Origin: an uncultured Ellagibacter sp.
GTDB lineage: Bacteria > Actinomycetota > Coriobacteriia > Coriobacteriales > Eggerthellaceae
Reading direction: 5' to 3'
DNA length: 59,540 nt
Assembly: GCF_934617235.1 (NCBI RefSeq)
Contig: NZ_CAKTTZ010000008.1
Location: 1 to 59,540, forward strand
Positions 22,010 to 31,379 of this stretch are shown in pieces (the first letter of the stretch is position 1; every line of letters begins with the position of its first letter). The notes under the pieces were generated by a model that searched no databases, was not told the origin of the DNA, and was given only the letters and a program-made list of their open reading frames with translations. The translations under genes and the position numbers were made by a program.

Positions 22010-24217
22010 TTGTCGGAATCTTCCCACATACCCGATAGGCTGCAGGCCACGCTGGGGCTTGACGAGCCGGTAAGCCGCGTGCGCCTGGTGAGTCCTGCGC
22101 GCGCGAAGGCGCTCGGGAAGCTCGGCATCCGCACGGTCCGCGGCCTTATCACGCATTTCCCGCGACGCTACATCGACCTTTCCGCCCGCGAAACCGCCGC
22201 GTCGGCGCGCATCGGCGAATCGTGCACCATCGAGGGCGTCGTCCACGATGTGAAGCTCAAGCGACCCAAGCCGCGTCTGACCTTGGTCGAGATTGGCGTG
22301 ACCGACTCAACGGGCGTCGTGATCGTGACCGCATTCCGTCAGCCGTGGCTCGCCGAGCAGCTTTCCGCGGGCATGCGCGTGGCGATCGCGGGCAAGATCG
22401 AGTTCAACTACGGCTTCAAGCGTATGGTGAACCCGCATATCTTGCCGCTAGAAGAGGCAGACGCGCTCTCGCATGGGCTCGTCATTCCCGTGCATCCTGC
22501 GGGCGAGAAGGTGACGCCGGCGTTGATGCGGCGCTTCGTGAGTAACGCGCTCGAGCTTGCGACAGGCGTGCTCGATTCGATGCCGCTCGAGCTTCGCGCG
22601 AAATATCGCCTGGTGAGCCGTCAAGTCGCCTTCCGCGCCATTCATTTTCCCGAAAGCATGGCCGAAGCCCATGAGGCCCGGAGGCGCTTGGCCTACGAGG
22701 AAGTGCTCATGCTGGAGCTTCACCTCATGCAGCAGGGAGCGGCTCGCAGCCGCGGGCATGCGCCCACTGCGCACGAGATTGCAGGGCCTCGCATGCAGGC
22801 GCTCGATGCGGCGATTCCGTTCACGCTCACCGACGAGCAGCAGCAGGCGCGCCTGGACATCTTGGGCGAGATGGCGCAGCCGCACGTGATGAACCGTATG
22901 CTTTTGGGCGACGTGGGAACGGGCAAGACCGTTGTCGCCGCATTCGCCATTGCTGCCGCTGCCGATACGGGCGGTCAGGCGCTGCTTTTGGCGCCGACTG
23001 AGGTTCTTGCGCGGCAGCACGAGCGCAGCCTGGGGAAACTCTTTGATGCGGCGGGCATTTCCCATGCGGTGCTCACGGGGTCGACTTCGGATTCCGAGCG
23101 CGCCGAGCTGCTTTCCCGCCTTGCCGCAGGCACCCTCGATGTGCTCATCGGCACGCATGCACTCTTCGAAGACGACGTGCGCCCGAGCAACCTTACGCTT
23201 GCTGTCATCGACGAGCAGCAGCGCTTCGGCGTTGCCCAGCGTGCGAAGCTGCTTGCGAAGGGCGACGCGCCCGATGCGCTCTATCTCACGGCGACGCCGA
23301 TTCCGCGCACGCTTGCGCTTGCGCTGTTCGGGAACTTGACGCTCACGTACCTGAAGCATCGTCCTCATGATGCGGCGCGCCGCACGACGCGCGTGCTTGC
23401 GAAGTCGGAGCGCGGGTATGCCTACGATGCCGCCCGCGAGGCGCTCGGTCGTGGCGAACAGGTATATGTTGTGTGCCCGCTTGTGGGAAAGGACTCGAAG
23501 GAGCGCGACGCCATGGCGGGGGAGGATGCCGCCGCAGCGCGCGAGGAGCTCGACGGTGGGGTTTACCACCCCGCGGTTGCCATCGAGGATGACTCCGACC
23601 TCGCGCACGATGACGTGGCAGCGGCGACTCGCGAGGCGGAGATGCTCCAGGGAAGCACGTTTTTCGACTGGAAGGTCGAGCTGCTGCACGGCGGCTTGCC
23701 GTCTATTGAGAAGCAGCAGGTCATGCAACGTTTCCATAACAACGAAACGCAGGTTTTGGTCGCGACCACGGTCATCGAGGTGGGCGTCGACGTGCCCAAC
23801 GCGACCGTCATGATCGTGGAAGACGCCGATCGCTTCGGCCTCTCGCAGCTCCACCAGCTGCGCGGGCGCGTCGGGCGCGGCGAGAAGCCTGCCCAGGTGT
23901 TTCTCGTTTCGGCATCGAAGCAAGATGTCGCACTCGAGCGCCTGCGCGTGATGGAGACGTGCGATGACGGCTTCGAGCTCGCCCGCATCGACTTGTCGCT
24001 TCGCCGCGAAGGCGATATCCTGGGCAATCGCCAGAGCGGCGCTTCGGTGCTGAAGCTGGTGAATGTGGTGCGCGACGGCGGCCTTATCGAGGCGGCGCAC
24101 GCCGATGCGCGTGAGATCTTGGAAAACGACCCCGACCTTGCCGCCGCCGACCATGCGGCGCTTGGGCGGGAAGTACGGTTGCTGCTTGGCGCGATGCGCG
24201 CGGGGGAAGGCGGATAA
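22010..24217 (+). CDS. recG: ATP-dependent DNA helicase RecG
   Basis: 735 residues with a TTG start after GAGAGG. RecG remodels stalled replication forks and Holliday junctions. The N-terminal wedge/OB domain (about 50-160) is followed by helicase motifs: Walker A GDVGTGKTVVAA, motif II as DEQQR, TATPIPRTL, ATTVIEVGVDVPNATVM and the TRG-region QLHQLRGRVGRG. Between helicase motifs III and IV the protein carries an acidic, Ala-rich insert (about 500-545) absent from most RecG proteins. rsmD follows by 1 bp. Confidence 0.95.
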   Translation: MSESSHIPDRLQATLGLDEPVSRVRLVSPARAKALGKLGIRTVRGLITHFPRRYIDLSARETAASARIGESCTIEGVVHDVKLKRPKPRLTLVEIGVTDSTGVVIVTAFRQPWLAEQLSAGMRVAIAGKIEFNYGFKRMVNPHILPLEEADALSHGLVIPVHPAGEKVTPALMRRFVSNALELATGVLDSMPLELRAKYRLVSRQVAFRAIHFPESMAEAHEARRRLAYEEVLMLELHLMQQGAARSRGHAPTAHEIAGPRMQALDAAIPFTLTDEQQQARLDILGEMAQPHVMNRMLLGDVGTGKTVVAAFAIAAAADTGGQALLLAPTEVLARQHERSLGKLFDAAGISHAVLTGSTSDSERAELLSRLAAGTLDVLIGTHALFEDDVRPSNLTLAVIDEQQRFGVAQRAKLLAKGDAPDALYLTATPIPRTLALALFGNLTLTYLKHRPHDAARRTTRVLAKSERGYAYDAAREALGRGEQVYVVCPLVGKDSKERDAMAGEDAAAAREELDGGVYHPAVAIEDDSDLAHDDVAAATREAEMLQGSTFFDWKVELLHGGLPSIEKQQVMQRFHNNETQVLVATTVIEVGVDVPNATVMIVEDADRFGLSQLHQLRGRVGRGEKPAQVFLVSASKQDVALERLRVMETCDDGFELARIDLSLRREGDILGNRQSGASVLKLVNVVRDGGLIEAAHADAREILENDPDLAAADHAALGREVRLLLGAMRAGEGG

Positions 24218-24218
24218 C

Positions 24219-24794
24219 ATGAGAATCATCGCAGGCGAATACCGCGGGCGGGTCATCAAGGCCCCTAAGGGAGATGGCACGCGTCCAACGACCGATCGCG
24301 TGCGCGAGTCGCTGATGAGCGCGATTGCCTCCGCACGCGGCGGATTCGAGGGGGCTGTGGTGCTCGACGCCTTCGCGGGGTCGGGGGCCTTAGGCCTCGA
24401 GGCGCTCTCGCGCGGCGCCGCTTCTGCATGCTTTTTCGAGCGCGATGGGGCGGCGGCTTCTGTGGTGTCGGGCAACATGCGCACGCTCGGCATCGAGCCG
24501 CGACGCGCGCGCCTTGTGCGCGCCGACGTTCTCGAAAAGCCGCCCGTTCGTCAGCGTCCTGCGTTCGAACTGGTATTTCTCGACCCGCCCTATGCGCTTG
24601 CCGCGTTGGAATCGCTCGGCATGGTGGCGAGTCTCGCGAAGGCGGGTGCCCTTGCAAACGATGCAATCGTGGTTTACGAGCATGCGTTGTCTACGAACGC
24701 CGATGCCGACGAGGCGGAGCTGTCATGCGGATTCGCGCTATCATCTCGCAAGAAATATGGCGAGACCGCAATCGACATTTTGCGTTTGGGATAG
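24219..24794 (+). CDS. rsmD: 16S rRNA (guanine(966)-N(2))-methyltransferase RsmD
   Basis: 191 residues. SAM-dependent enzyme modifying G966 of 16S rRNA. Signatures are RIIAGEYRGR at the N-terminus, RPTTDRVRESLM, the SAM loop DAFAGSGALGLEALSRGA and the catalytic DPPY. It starts 1 bp after recG, so it is translationally coupled. The usual downstream neighbour coaD is absent here. Confidence 0.94.
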   Translation: MRIIAGEYRGRVIKAPKGDGTRPTTDRVRESLMSAIASARGGFEGAVVLDAFAGSGALGLEALSRGAASACFFERDGAAASVVSGNMRTLGIEPRRARLVRADVLEKPPVRQRPAFELVFLDPPYALAALESLGMVASLAKAGALANDAIVVYEHALSTNADADEAELSCGFALSSRKKYGETAIDILRLG

Positions 24795-24876
24795 CAATCC
24801 AAAGGCGACGATTTCCAGCACATTTCTTTTTTGCTCATATCCCTGATTGACGCTTATGAATGCTCTGTGGTGCGTT

Positions 24877-24904
24877 TTGCCAAATCAGGGCGTCGTGATA
24901 TGAT
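24877..24904 (+). promoter_or_regulatory. promoter of the coiled-coil/yceD unit
   Basis: TTGCCA, 16-bp spacer, TATGAT. An 8-bp inverted pair CCCTGATT (24841-24848) / AATCAGGG (24883-24890) overlaps the spacer and could be an operator. Confidence 0.55.
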
Positions 24905-24985
24905 AATTGGACGCATGCGCGCCAATGACTTCGCGCGCCAAACATCGATGAACCGCCGCATATGAAGAAGGTTGGAAGGAATAAC

Positions 24986-25462
24986 ATGGACGAAACCGGG
25001 GTTTTGAGTCTTCTTGAGGAACTCTCGATTTTGCTTGAGGAAGCAAAGCCAGTTTTCGGCAAGAACAATCTTCGCCAGGTAGATGTGTCCGCCGCGTTCG
25101 AGATCATCGACGAGATCCGCGACACGTTCCCGAGCGAATTCGCGCAGTCGCGTCAGATCGTACGCGAGCGCCAGAGCCTTCTCGACGATGCGGAAGCCGA
25201 AGCGAACCGCATGATCGAGGATGCCCGCAGCCAGGCAATGACCATCGCCTCCGAGCAGGAGATTGTTCGCATCTCCCAGCAGCAAGCCGACACCATCTTG
25301 GCTGACGCCCGCGAGCTCGAGCGCCAGACGCGTGCCGGTGCGGAAGATTACGCTGACGAGGTGTTCGGCCACGTCGAGCAAAGCCTCGACACGCTGCTCG
25401 GCAATGTGCGTCGTTGCCGCGATCGCCTGAATGCCGGGTCAACCAATGTCGGTCGCGGCTAA
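24986..25462 (+). CDS. coiled-coil protein upstream of yceD, unknown function
   Basis: 158 residues, ATG after GGAAGGA. Residues about 55-120 form a long helix rich in Ala, Glu, Arg and Gln (AEAEANRMIEDARSQAM) resembling the stalk of ATP synthase b subunits and DivIVA-like proteins, but no membrane span is present. The stop overlaps the yceD start (TAATG). Similar short helical proteins precede yceD in related genomes, suggesting a conserved partner; the function is unknown. Confidence 0.8.
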   Translation: MDETGVLSLLEELSILLEEAKPVFGKNNLRQVDVSAAFEIIDEIRDTFPSEFAQSRQIVRERQSLLDDAEAEANRMIEDARSQAMTIASEQEIVRISQQQADTILADARELERQTRAGAEDYADEVFGHVEQSLDTLLGNVRRCRDRLNAGSTNVGRG

Positions 25463-26076
25463 TGGACGAGCTTTCTAGCGTTAAGAGCTCCCTGCGCGTT
25501 TTGTCGGGGGACGCGCTTTCACTCGAGGTTCCTGCCGAGTTGTTCTCGCCTGCGGAATTTGCCCAGTTCGAGGGCATGGTCGCTGTCGATGAGTTCGAGT
25601 GCGGGCCCGATACGTATCGTTTCGCCGGGCCGCTTTCATGGCATGCCGATGTTTCCAACACCGGCGACGCGCTGCTTGTCACGGGAAGCGTCACAGGCGA
25701 GGCGCACACCGACTGCGCGCGCTGTCTCGAAGACGCCGCCTTCGAGGTGGAAGGGGAAATTGAAGGGTATTTCCTGCTCGAAGGTGCGGAGATTCCCGAA
25801 GGTGCCGACGAGGACGAGTTCGATCGCCTGCCGGCAAATCACGTGCTCGACCTGGAGTCGCTCATTGTCGCGGCCATCGTGTTCGAGCTGCCGCTCGTTC
25901 CCTTGTGCGATGAGGACTGCAAGGGCCTATGCCCGACGTGCGGTTCAAATTTGAACGAGGGCCCCTGCGGATGCAAGAAGGAGAAATCTTCTGAGCCCGA
26001 CGAATTCGAGCTGGCGAAAAACCCCTTTGCTGCGCTTGCGAACTTCTCCTTCGATTCCGACGAATCGGCCGAGTAG
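25462..26076 (+). CDS. YceD/DUF177 family protein
   Basis: 204 residues; the ATG overlaps the upstream stop. It contains CARCLEDAAFEVEG and the C-terminal cysteine cluster CDEDCKGLCPTCGSNLNEG, typical of DUF177, a likely zinc site. YceD-type proteins act in 23S rRNA or large-subunit maturation and are normally encoded directly before rpmF. Here rpmF lies 3.9 kb further on, beyond an inserted cassette, and a terminator follows yceD immediately. Confidence 0.92.
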   Translation: MDELSSVKSSLRVLSGDALSLEVPAELFSPAEFAQFEGMVAVDEFECGPDTYRFAGPLSWHADVSNTGDALLVTGSVTGEAHTDCARCLEDAAFEVEGEIEGYFLLEGAEIPEGADEDEFDRLPANHVLDLESLIVAAIVFELPLVPLCDEDCKGLCPTCGSNLNEGPCGCKKEKSSEPDEFELAKNPFAALANFSFDSDESAE

Positions 26077-26096
26077 GGATTATCGCGTTATTGCAG

Positions 26097-26126
26097 CGCG
26101 CCCGTCGACATGGCGGGCGCGTTTTT
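26097..26126 (+). terminator. terminator after yceD
   Basis: CGCGCCCG pairs with CGGGCGCG, followed by TTTTT and, after GC, six more T. A 9-G run (26137-26145) follows. Confidence 0.8.
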
Positions 26127-26173
26127 GCTTTTTTGCGGGGGGGGGCTTTCTCGTGGCCCGCGCCCTTCGCCTC

Positions 26174-27079
26174 TTAGCTCATCTCCGCGTTTGCGAGACC
26201 GCGTTCGGCGACCTCCATGCGCGCGAATTCGATGAAGCGCTTTTCCGCGCTGGTGAGCGCCGCATTCTTGGAATAGACCATATAGAACGTACGGTAGTTG
26301 TTCTCGTTTTCGATCTCGAGGCAGGAAACGTCGAGCTGCTCGAAGATGGCGAGCCGTGGCACGACCGCGATGCCGAAGCCTGCCGCGACCATGCCGGCGA
26401 CCGTGTAGTCCTCGCGCTCTTCGCTGAGATAGCGCACCGATACCCCGGCATCCGAGTACATCTTGTCGACGGTCGGGCGAAGTCCGGTCCCCGGCGCGAA
26501 GCCTATTTGCGGATATTTCGCCGCTTCGATGAGGTTCACGCTCTTCTTTCGGGCGAGGTCGTGGTCGCAGGGCGTGATGATGACGAGCTTTTGCTTCGCG
26601 ACGGCGACCTGCTCGAGGTCCGCGTTGCTCACGCGGGAACTCAGCCCGATTCCCGAGCGTCCCTCCTCGATGTCGGCAGCCACCTCGGACGCGATTCCTA
26701 GCCGCAGGTCGAACTTGCATTCCTCGTCGGGAAAGGCCTGTTTGAAACGCGTGATTGCGTTCGGGAGGAATATCGCGCCGAGCACGCGCATGAGCGAGAT
26801 GCGCACGATCGAGGCGCCGCCGGCGATCGTGCGGGCGCGCGCCTTCCCGATGTCGAGCTCCTCGATTGCGCGATTGACGTGCTTGAGGTATTCCTCGCCG
26901 GCGGGCGTGAGGCGGACGCCGCGTGAGGTGCGCTCGAACAGCTTGATTTCCGTGCGCGCCTCAAGCTGCGACATCGCGTATGAAAGCGCCGGCTGGCTGA
27001 TGAAGAGCTGCTTCGCCGCGGCGGTGTAATTCCCGCATGCCGCGAGCGTTTGAAAGTACCTCAGATGGTCGAAATCCAT
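26174..27079 (-). CDS. LysR-type transcriptional regulator
   Basis: 301 residues from MDFDHLRYFQTLAACGNYTA, start chosen by GGGAGG and the standard LysR N-terminus. The winged helix-turn-helix (1-60) includes AAKQLFISQPALSYAMSQLE; the effector-binding domain is about 90-295. It is divergent from the MFS transporter gene 253 bp away and probably controls it and the esterase in response to a small molecule. The stop lies 28 bp beyond the 9-G run. Confidence 0.93.
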   Translation of the reverse strand: MDFDHLRYFQTLAACGNYTAAAKQLFISQPALSYAMSQLEARTEIKLFERTSRGVRLTPAGEEYLKHVNRAIEELDIGKARARTIAGGASIVRISLMRVLGAIFLPNAITRFKQAFPDEECKFDLRLGIASEVAADIEEGRSGIGLSSRVSNADLEQVAVAKQKLVIITPCDHDLARKKSVNLIEAAKYPQIGFAPGTGLRPTVDKMYSDAGVSVRYLSEEREDYTVAGMVAAGFGIAVVPRLAIFEQLDVSCLEIENENNYRTFYMVYSKNAALTSAEKRFIEFARMEVAERGLANAEMS

Positions 27080-27332
27080 CGCTTGAATCCTCCCGACAAA
27101 TTGGGCGTCACATTTTTTCTTGAATCTACCAGGTATTATCAATTTCTTTTATAGCTCCTCCATCCATTCTATTGGATTTGCACATTCGTGTTGCGAAATA
27201 ATGCGCCCTGTCTCGCGACGGGCAACACGAAACAGGGGAGAGAAGTCGGCGGACGGAGGGAACGAACATGTGCCCGCCGAAAACGCGCCCGTCCCCCTCG
27301 CGGCCGTGGCCGCAGAACCAAGGAGGGCATGC
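27080..27332. promoter_or_regulatory. divergent control region, LysR regulator/MFS transporter
   Basis: 253 bp, AT-rich at 27110-27190 and otherwise GC-rich. It contains a 7-bp inverted pair GTGTTGC (27188-27194) / GCAACAC (about 27222-27228) that encloses a smaller GCCC/GGGC hairpin in the transporter leader. Candidate LysR sites cannot be distinguished with confidence. Confidence 0.4.
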
Positions 27333-28646
27333 ATGGCAGCCTCATCGAAAGCGCTCTCGAAAGAGCAAATCGCCAATCTGTCGAAACGGGAGAAAACGAC
27401 GATCCTCATCGCGATCTTGTCGCTGTACTTCGTCGTCTGCTCGACGATGACTATCTCGCCTGCGTTGCAGACGCTCTACAACGCGTTCCCCGATTTCGAC
27501 CGCACCACCGTCATGTACATCTACACGCTGCCTTCGCTCGTGGGTATTCCGGTGACGATCCTCATCGGGCTTATCGCAGGCACTAAGGTGCGCTACCGCA
27601 CGATCCTGCTTTCCGCGACGGCACTCATGGTCGTCATGGGCGTGGCGCCGTTCTTTATCGATAACCTGTACGCCATCCTCGCATGCCGCTTCCTGTTCGG
27701 CATCGGCCAGGCTTCCTGCCTTGGCGTTGAAGTGAGCCTCATGTACATGTTCTTCTCGGGCAAAGAGCTCGCTCGCTACATGGGATTCACCCAGGTCGCA
27801 GGCTCTCTTGGCAACATCGTGTTCATGCAAATCGGCGGCATTTTGGCCACGACCGGCTGGCATATGGTCTTCCTTGCGTACCTCATCGTCACCGTCGCCT
27901 TCGTGCTCGTGCTGCTCTTCATGAAGGAGCCCGAGGTGGCTGTTCCCGAGAAGAAGGCGAAGGCCGCTGATGCTTCCGCAGGCGCCGCTTCCGCGAAGAA
28001 AGGTCGCATCCCGCTTGCGTCGTGGGTGTGCATCTTCCTCGTGTTCTTCTTCACCCTTGTGTTCCAGGGCTTGACCGTAAGCCTCTCCTCGCTCGTGAGC
28101 GAGCTTGGCATCGGCGACGCCGCCACGACCGGCACCCTTTCCTCCATCTCCATGGTGTTCGGCATGATCGTGAGCGCGTTCTTCGGGCCGATTTTCGGGG
28201 TGACCAAGCGCCTTGGCGGGCGCGTGCTTTGCCTGTTCGGAATGGCAGTGGCACTGCTCATCATGATCAACATGCACTCCTTTATCGGGATCGCGGCTTC
28301 GATGTGCCTGTTCAGCTTCTTCGGCCTGCAGGTCATGATCTGCTCCATGGCGTCCGCTGCTGACGGCGCTCCCGACTCCGTGAAGGGCAAGATCGGCGCG
28401 TTCTGCCAGACCGGCGTGAAGATTGCGGTGTTCATCGTGTCTTACTTCACCGCCGCTTCGCTTGCTGTTGCCCCCGCGACCGGCCTGTACGCCTTCGCGC
28501 CTTCGGCTGCCCAGTACTCCGCCGACCTGTGGACGGGCGCGCTTCTGTGCATCGCTTGCGGGATCGTCGGCACCGTTGCGCTCGTGATCAAGAAGGGCAA
28601 GGGCGCAAAGGCCGTCGACGCCGGCACCGCCACCGACGCCGCTTAA
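27333..28646 (+). CDS. MFS transporter
   Basis: 437 residues, about 12 membrane spans in two halves separated by a Lys/Ala-rich loop (about 203-225); AAGGAGG precedes the ATG. The first half shows the MFS layout with a charged 2-3 loop (GTKVRYRTILL). The substrate is unknown. The divergent LysR gene and the esterase 28 bp downstream suggest uptake of an ester or small organic acid that the esterase then cleaves. Confidence 0.88.
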   Translation: MAASSKALSKEQIANLSKREKTTILIAILSLYFVVCSTMTISPALQTLYNAFPDFDRTTVMYIYTLPSLVGIPVTILIGLIAGTKVRYRTILLSATALMVVMGVAPFFIDNLYAILACRFLFGIGQASCLGVEVSLMYMFFSGKELARYMGFTQVAGSLGNIVFMQIGGILATTGWHMVFLAYLIVTVAFVLVLLFMKEPEVAVPEKKAKAADASAGAASAKKGRIPLASWVCIFLVFFFTLVFQGLTVSLSSLVSELGIGDAATTGTLSSISMVFGMIVSAFFGPIFGVTKRLGGRVLCLFGMAVALLIMINMHSFIGIAASMCLFSFFGLQVMICSMASAADGAPDSVKGKIGAFCQTGVKIAVFIVSYFTAASLAVAPATGLYAFAPSAAQYSADLWTGALLCIACGIVGTVALVIKKGKGAKAVDAGTATDAA

Positions 28647-28674
28647 GTTCACCTGAGGAAAAGAGACGATTGGA

Positions 28675-29685
28675 ATGACTGAAGAAATGAATGAGGCACC
28701 GTTCAAGGCTGTCGACATGTCGCAGTTCAAGCGCGCCTACCTTGACATCCCCTACGCCGACGCGCACGAGCGCGAGAAGCTCGACCTCGTGCTTCCCGAC
28801 GAGGGGGAGGGCCCCTTCCCCGTGATCGTCGCGGTGCACGGCGGTGCGTGGAAGTTCCGCTTCAAGCGCGCGGACAACATCGCGGGCCTTTTCCAGGCGG
28901 CTTCGCAGGGGTATGCGGTTGCAAGCGTCGGATATCGCTTGAGCTCGCATGCGAAGTGGCCTGCCCAGGTCAACGATGTGAAGGCTGCCATCCGCTACCT
29001 TCGAAACCATGCGGAAGAGTACCATCTCGACCCCGAGTGCGTGATCGTGTGCGGCAATTCTTCGGGCGGTCATATCGCCCAAACCGTCGCCGCGACCAAC
29101 GACGACATCGACTTCGAGGATTGCCTGCTCGGCGATTGCGGCGACTCCTCGGTCCAGGGCTGCTTCTCGATGTACGGCGTGTCCGACATCTATGTTTGCG
29201 AGCATCAGACGGGCCATCGCGACGACGGCGACAACCCGATGTCCCCTCCCGACCAGGTGATGGGCTTCTGCATCGTGGCCGAGCCTGAGGAGCGCTGCGA
29301 TATGGCGAGTTCCGTGAAGGCGATCAAGCGCCGTCCCGACGGCGTGCCCCCGATGCTCATCCAGCATGGCACAGGCGACCCAGTCGTTCCCTTCGCGCAG
29401 TCCGTGGCGCTCTACGAGACGCTGCAGGGGCTTGGCGACGGCGAGTGCATCGCGTACCGTTCCGCCGATCCCCATAAGGAATACGAGCTGCTCAAAGGCG
29501 AGCTGTCGGGCAAGCGCGCGGTCCTTGAGCTCGTCGAGGGCGCCGTGCATGGCGACGAGTGGTTCAAGACGTCGGAGAACATGAACCGCTTCATCGACTT
29601 CGCCGACGAGATCTCGGGCATCGACCGCGCTGAGCATCCGCGTACGTCGCTTCCTGAAATCGAGCTCGTGCCGTCGTATCTGTAG
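28675..29685 (+). CDS. alpha/beta-hydrolase esterase (Aes/BD-FAE type)
   Basis: 336 residues. Oxyanion motif VAVHGGAWKF (about 56-65), nucleophile elbow GNSSGGHIAQ, acidic residue in QHGTGDPVVPF and late His in GAVHGDEW give a full catalytic set. There is no signal peptide, so it acts in the cytoplasm on an imported substrate. The family includes carboxyl, acetyl and feruloyl esterases; the natural substrate is unknown. It is the last gene of the inserted LysR-MFS-esterase cassette. Confidence 0.88.
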   Translation: MTEEMNEAPFKAVDMSQFKRAYLDIPYADAHEREKLDLVLPDEGEGPFPVIVAVHGGAWKFRFKRADNIAGLFQAASQGYAVASVGYRLSSHAKWPAQVNDVKAAIRYLRNHAEEYHLDPECVIVCGNSSGGHIAQTVAATNDDIDFEDCLLGDCGDSSVQGCFSMYGVSDIYVCEHQTGHRDDGDNPMSPPDQVMGFCIVAEPEERCDMASSVKAIKRRPDGVPPMLIQHGTGDPVVPFAQSVALYETLQGLGDGECIAYRSADPHKEYELLKGELSGKRAVLELVEGAVHGDEWFKTSENMNRFIDFADEISGIDRAEHPRTSLPEIELVPSYL

Positions 29686-29840
29686 GGATGCGCAAGGCGA
29701 GCCGTGGGATTACGGCCTGCTGCAATTGTGAATGGGCGAGGGCGTGCGCCGTGCAAGCGGTGCGCGCCCTCGTTGTGCTGCGGCGCCTGTGCTTTTCTGC
29801 GCATTATGTGGTAAGCTAAGGCGAAAACGCACACAAGGCC

Positions 29841-29869
29841 TTGCGCTGTGCATTCCTCTTTGCTATCAT
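29841..29869 (+). promoter_or_regulatory. promoter of rpmF
   Basis: TTGCGC, exactly 17 bp, TATCAT. The same boxes occur at 509-537 and, with one change, before clpP (58066-58094). A GC hairpin (about 29737-29773) upstream may end the esterase transcript. Confidence 0.7.
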
Positions 29870-29944
29870 ATCTCTTCGCGTGTTTACCCAGTGATAAGCG
29901 GGCGGTTCGGAAATCCGTCCGATGTTTTACAAAGGAGCTAGATC

Positions 29945-30124
29945 ATGGCAGTACCTAAGCAAAAAACGGGTCGTGCAAGCACCCATACTCGTCGCAGCGC
30001 TAACGATCGCATCGACGCCCCCGCTCGTTCCGTGTGCCCGCAGTGCGGTGAAGTGAAGCTTCCGCATCGCGTGTGCCCGAATTGCGGCTTCTACAAGAAC
30101 CGCGAAGTCATCGAGACCGAATAG
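29945..30124 (+). CDS. rpmF: 50S ribosomal protein L32, zinc-binding form
   Basis: 59 residues, start MAVPKQKTGRASTHTRRS with AAAGGAG upstream. The C-terminal half has two CxxC pairs (CPQC and CPNC) that bind zinc. In most relatives rpmF is fused to the yceD operon; here it has its own promoter and terminator because a three-gene cassette lies between them. Confidence 0.97.
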   Translation: MAVPKQKTGRASTHTRRSANDRIDAPARSVCPQCGEVKLPHRVCPNCGFYKNREVIETE

Positions 30125-30177
30125 CGGCTTGCGGGCTCCTCGAGTCCGACCTAGCTTCTTAACATAGGCAAGCCTGG

Positions 30178-30223
30178 AGCCTCCCATATCCGTGCGCTTT
30201 CGTGCGCGGACGGGAGGCTTTTT
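30178..30223 (+). terminator. terminator between rpmF and plsX
   Basis: AGCCTCCC pairs with GGGAGGCT around a second GC hairpin (CGTGCGC...GCGCG), followed by TTTTT. Confidence 0.8.
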
Positions 30224-30264
30224 CACGAGGTGGGTGCATCGCATCTGCCGGATAGGAGCGCACC

Positions 30265-31332
30265 ATGGGAAGGAAATCCCGCGAATCGGCCGTCGCACGC
30301 GACGAGGCTGCAGCATTCCCCGGAACCGTTCTCGCTGTTGATGCCATGGGTGGCGACGACGCCCCCGGCGTCGTGCTCGAGGGGGTTGCTTCGGCGCTTG
30401 AAGCCGACCCCGAGCTCAAGATCATCCTGTGCGGGCCTGACGAGGTGGTTTCTCCTTTCGCCGCGCAGCACGAACGTTGCGAGGCGCGCGTTACCACCCA
30501 GGTGATCGATATGGGCGAGCATCCGGCCCGTGCTGTGCGGCAGAAGAAGGACTCCTCGATCGTGGTGGGCTGCCGTCTGGTGAAGGAAGGCGAGGCTGCA
30601 GGCTTCTTCTCTGCGGGGTCGACCGGTGCCTGCCTTGCCGCCGCGACGCTCGTGATCGGGCGAGTGAAAGGCGTTCAGCGCCCTGCGCTCGCTATGCCCC
30701 TTCCCGCGCCGTCGCATCCGGTGCTTCTGTGCGACGTGGGCGCGAACGCCGACTGCAAGCCCGCCTATCTCGTGCAATTCGCCCGCATGGCGGGTATCTA
30801 CGCCGAGCGCATCATGGGCGTTTCCGGTCCCCGCATCGGCCTTCTCAACATCGGCGAGGAGGAAACGAAGGGCAACGACCTCGCGATTAAGGCGCATTCC
30901 CTCATGGCCAAGCAGGTGCCGGGGTTTGCGGGCAACGCCGAGGGGCGCGACATCCTGACGGGCGAATTCGACGTCGTGGTGTGCGACGGCTTCACCGGCA
31001 ACGTGACGCTTAAAACCATCGAGGGCACGTCGAAGGTGCTCTTCAAGATGGTGAAGGATGCCATGATGTCGTCGACGAAGGCGAAACTCGGCGCGCTCGC
31101 GCTCAAAAGCGAGCTCTACGAGCTGAAGGACCGCATGAGCGCAGACACCTACGGCGGTGCGCCGCTTCTGGGCTGCAAGGGTGCCGTCGTCGTCGGACAC
31201 GGCTCTTCAAACGCCAAGGCGGTGAAGAACGGCATCCTCGTGACCGCCCGCGCCGCTCGCGAGAACGTTTCTGAAATAATCGCGCAGACGCTCGCAGGCT
31301 CCGACGCAAATATTTCTGAACAGATAGAATAA
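30265..31332 (+). CDS. plsX: phosphate acyltransferase PlsX
   Basis: 355 residues; TAGGAG precedes the ATG. It makes acyl phosphate from acyl-ACP for PlsY. Signatures are LAVDAMGGDDAPGVVLEG, FFSAGSTGACLAAA, LCDVGANADCKP, LLNIGEEETKGND and VVCDGFTGNVTLKT. The first 20 residues are a polar extension. No acpP gene is seen between plsX and rnc, unlike in many relatives. Confidence 0.95.
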   Translation: MGRKSRESAVARDEAAAFPGTVLAVDAMGGDDAPGVVLEGVASALEADPELKIILCGPDEVVSPFAAQHERCEARVTTQVIDMGEHPARAVRQKKDSSIVVGCRLVKEGEAAGFFSAGSTGACLAAATLVIGRVKGVQRPALAMPLPAPSHPVLLCDVGANADCKPAYLVQFARMAGIYAERIMGVSGPRIGLLNIGEEETKGNDLAIKAHSLMAKQVPGFAGNAEGRDILTGEFDVVVCDGFTGNVTLKTIEGTSKVLFKMVKDAMMSSTKAKLGALALKSELYELKDRMSADTYGGAPLLGCKGAVVVGHGSSNAKAVKNGILVTARAARENVSEIIAQTLAGSDANISEQIE

Positions 31333-31379
31333 GAGTTTAAGATAATAGCCACGGAAGTCTCAAGGCGGTTTAATCCAGC

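Noticed and set aside
26137..26145. Run of nine G as a phase-variation switch
   Set aside because: It lies between convergent genes behind a terminator, outside any coding frame or visible promoter.
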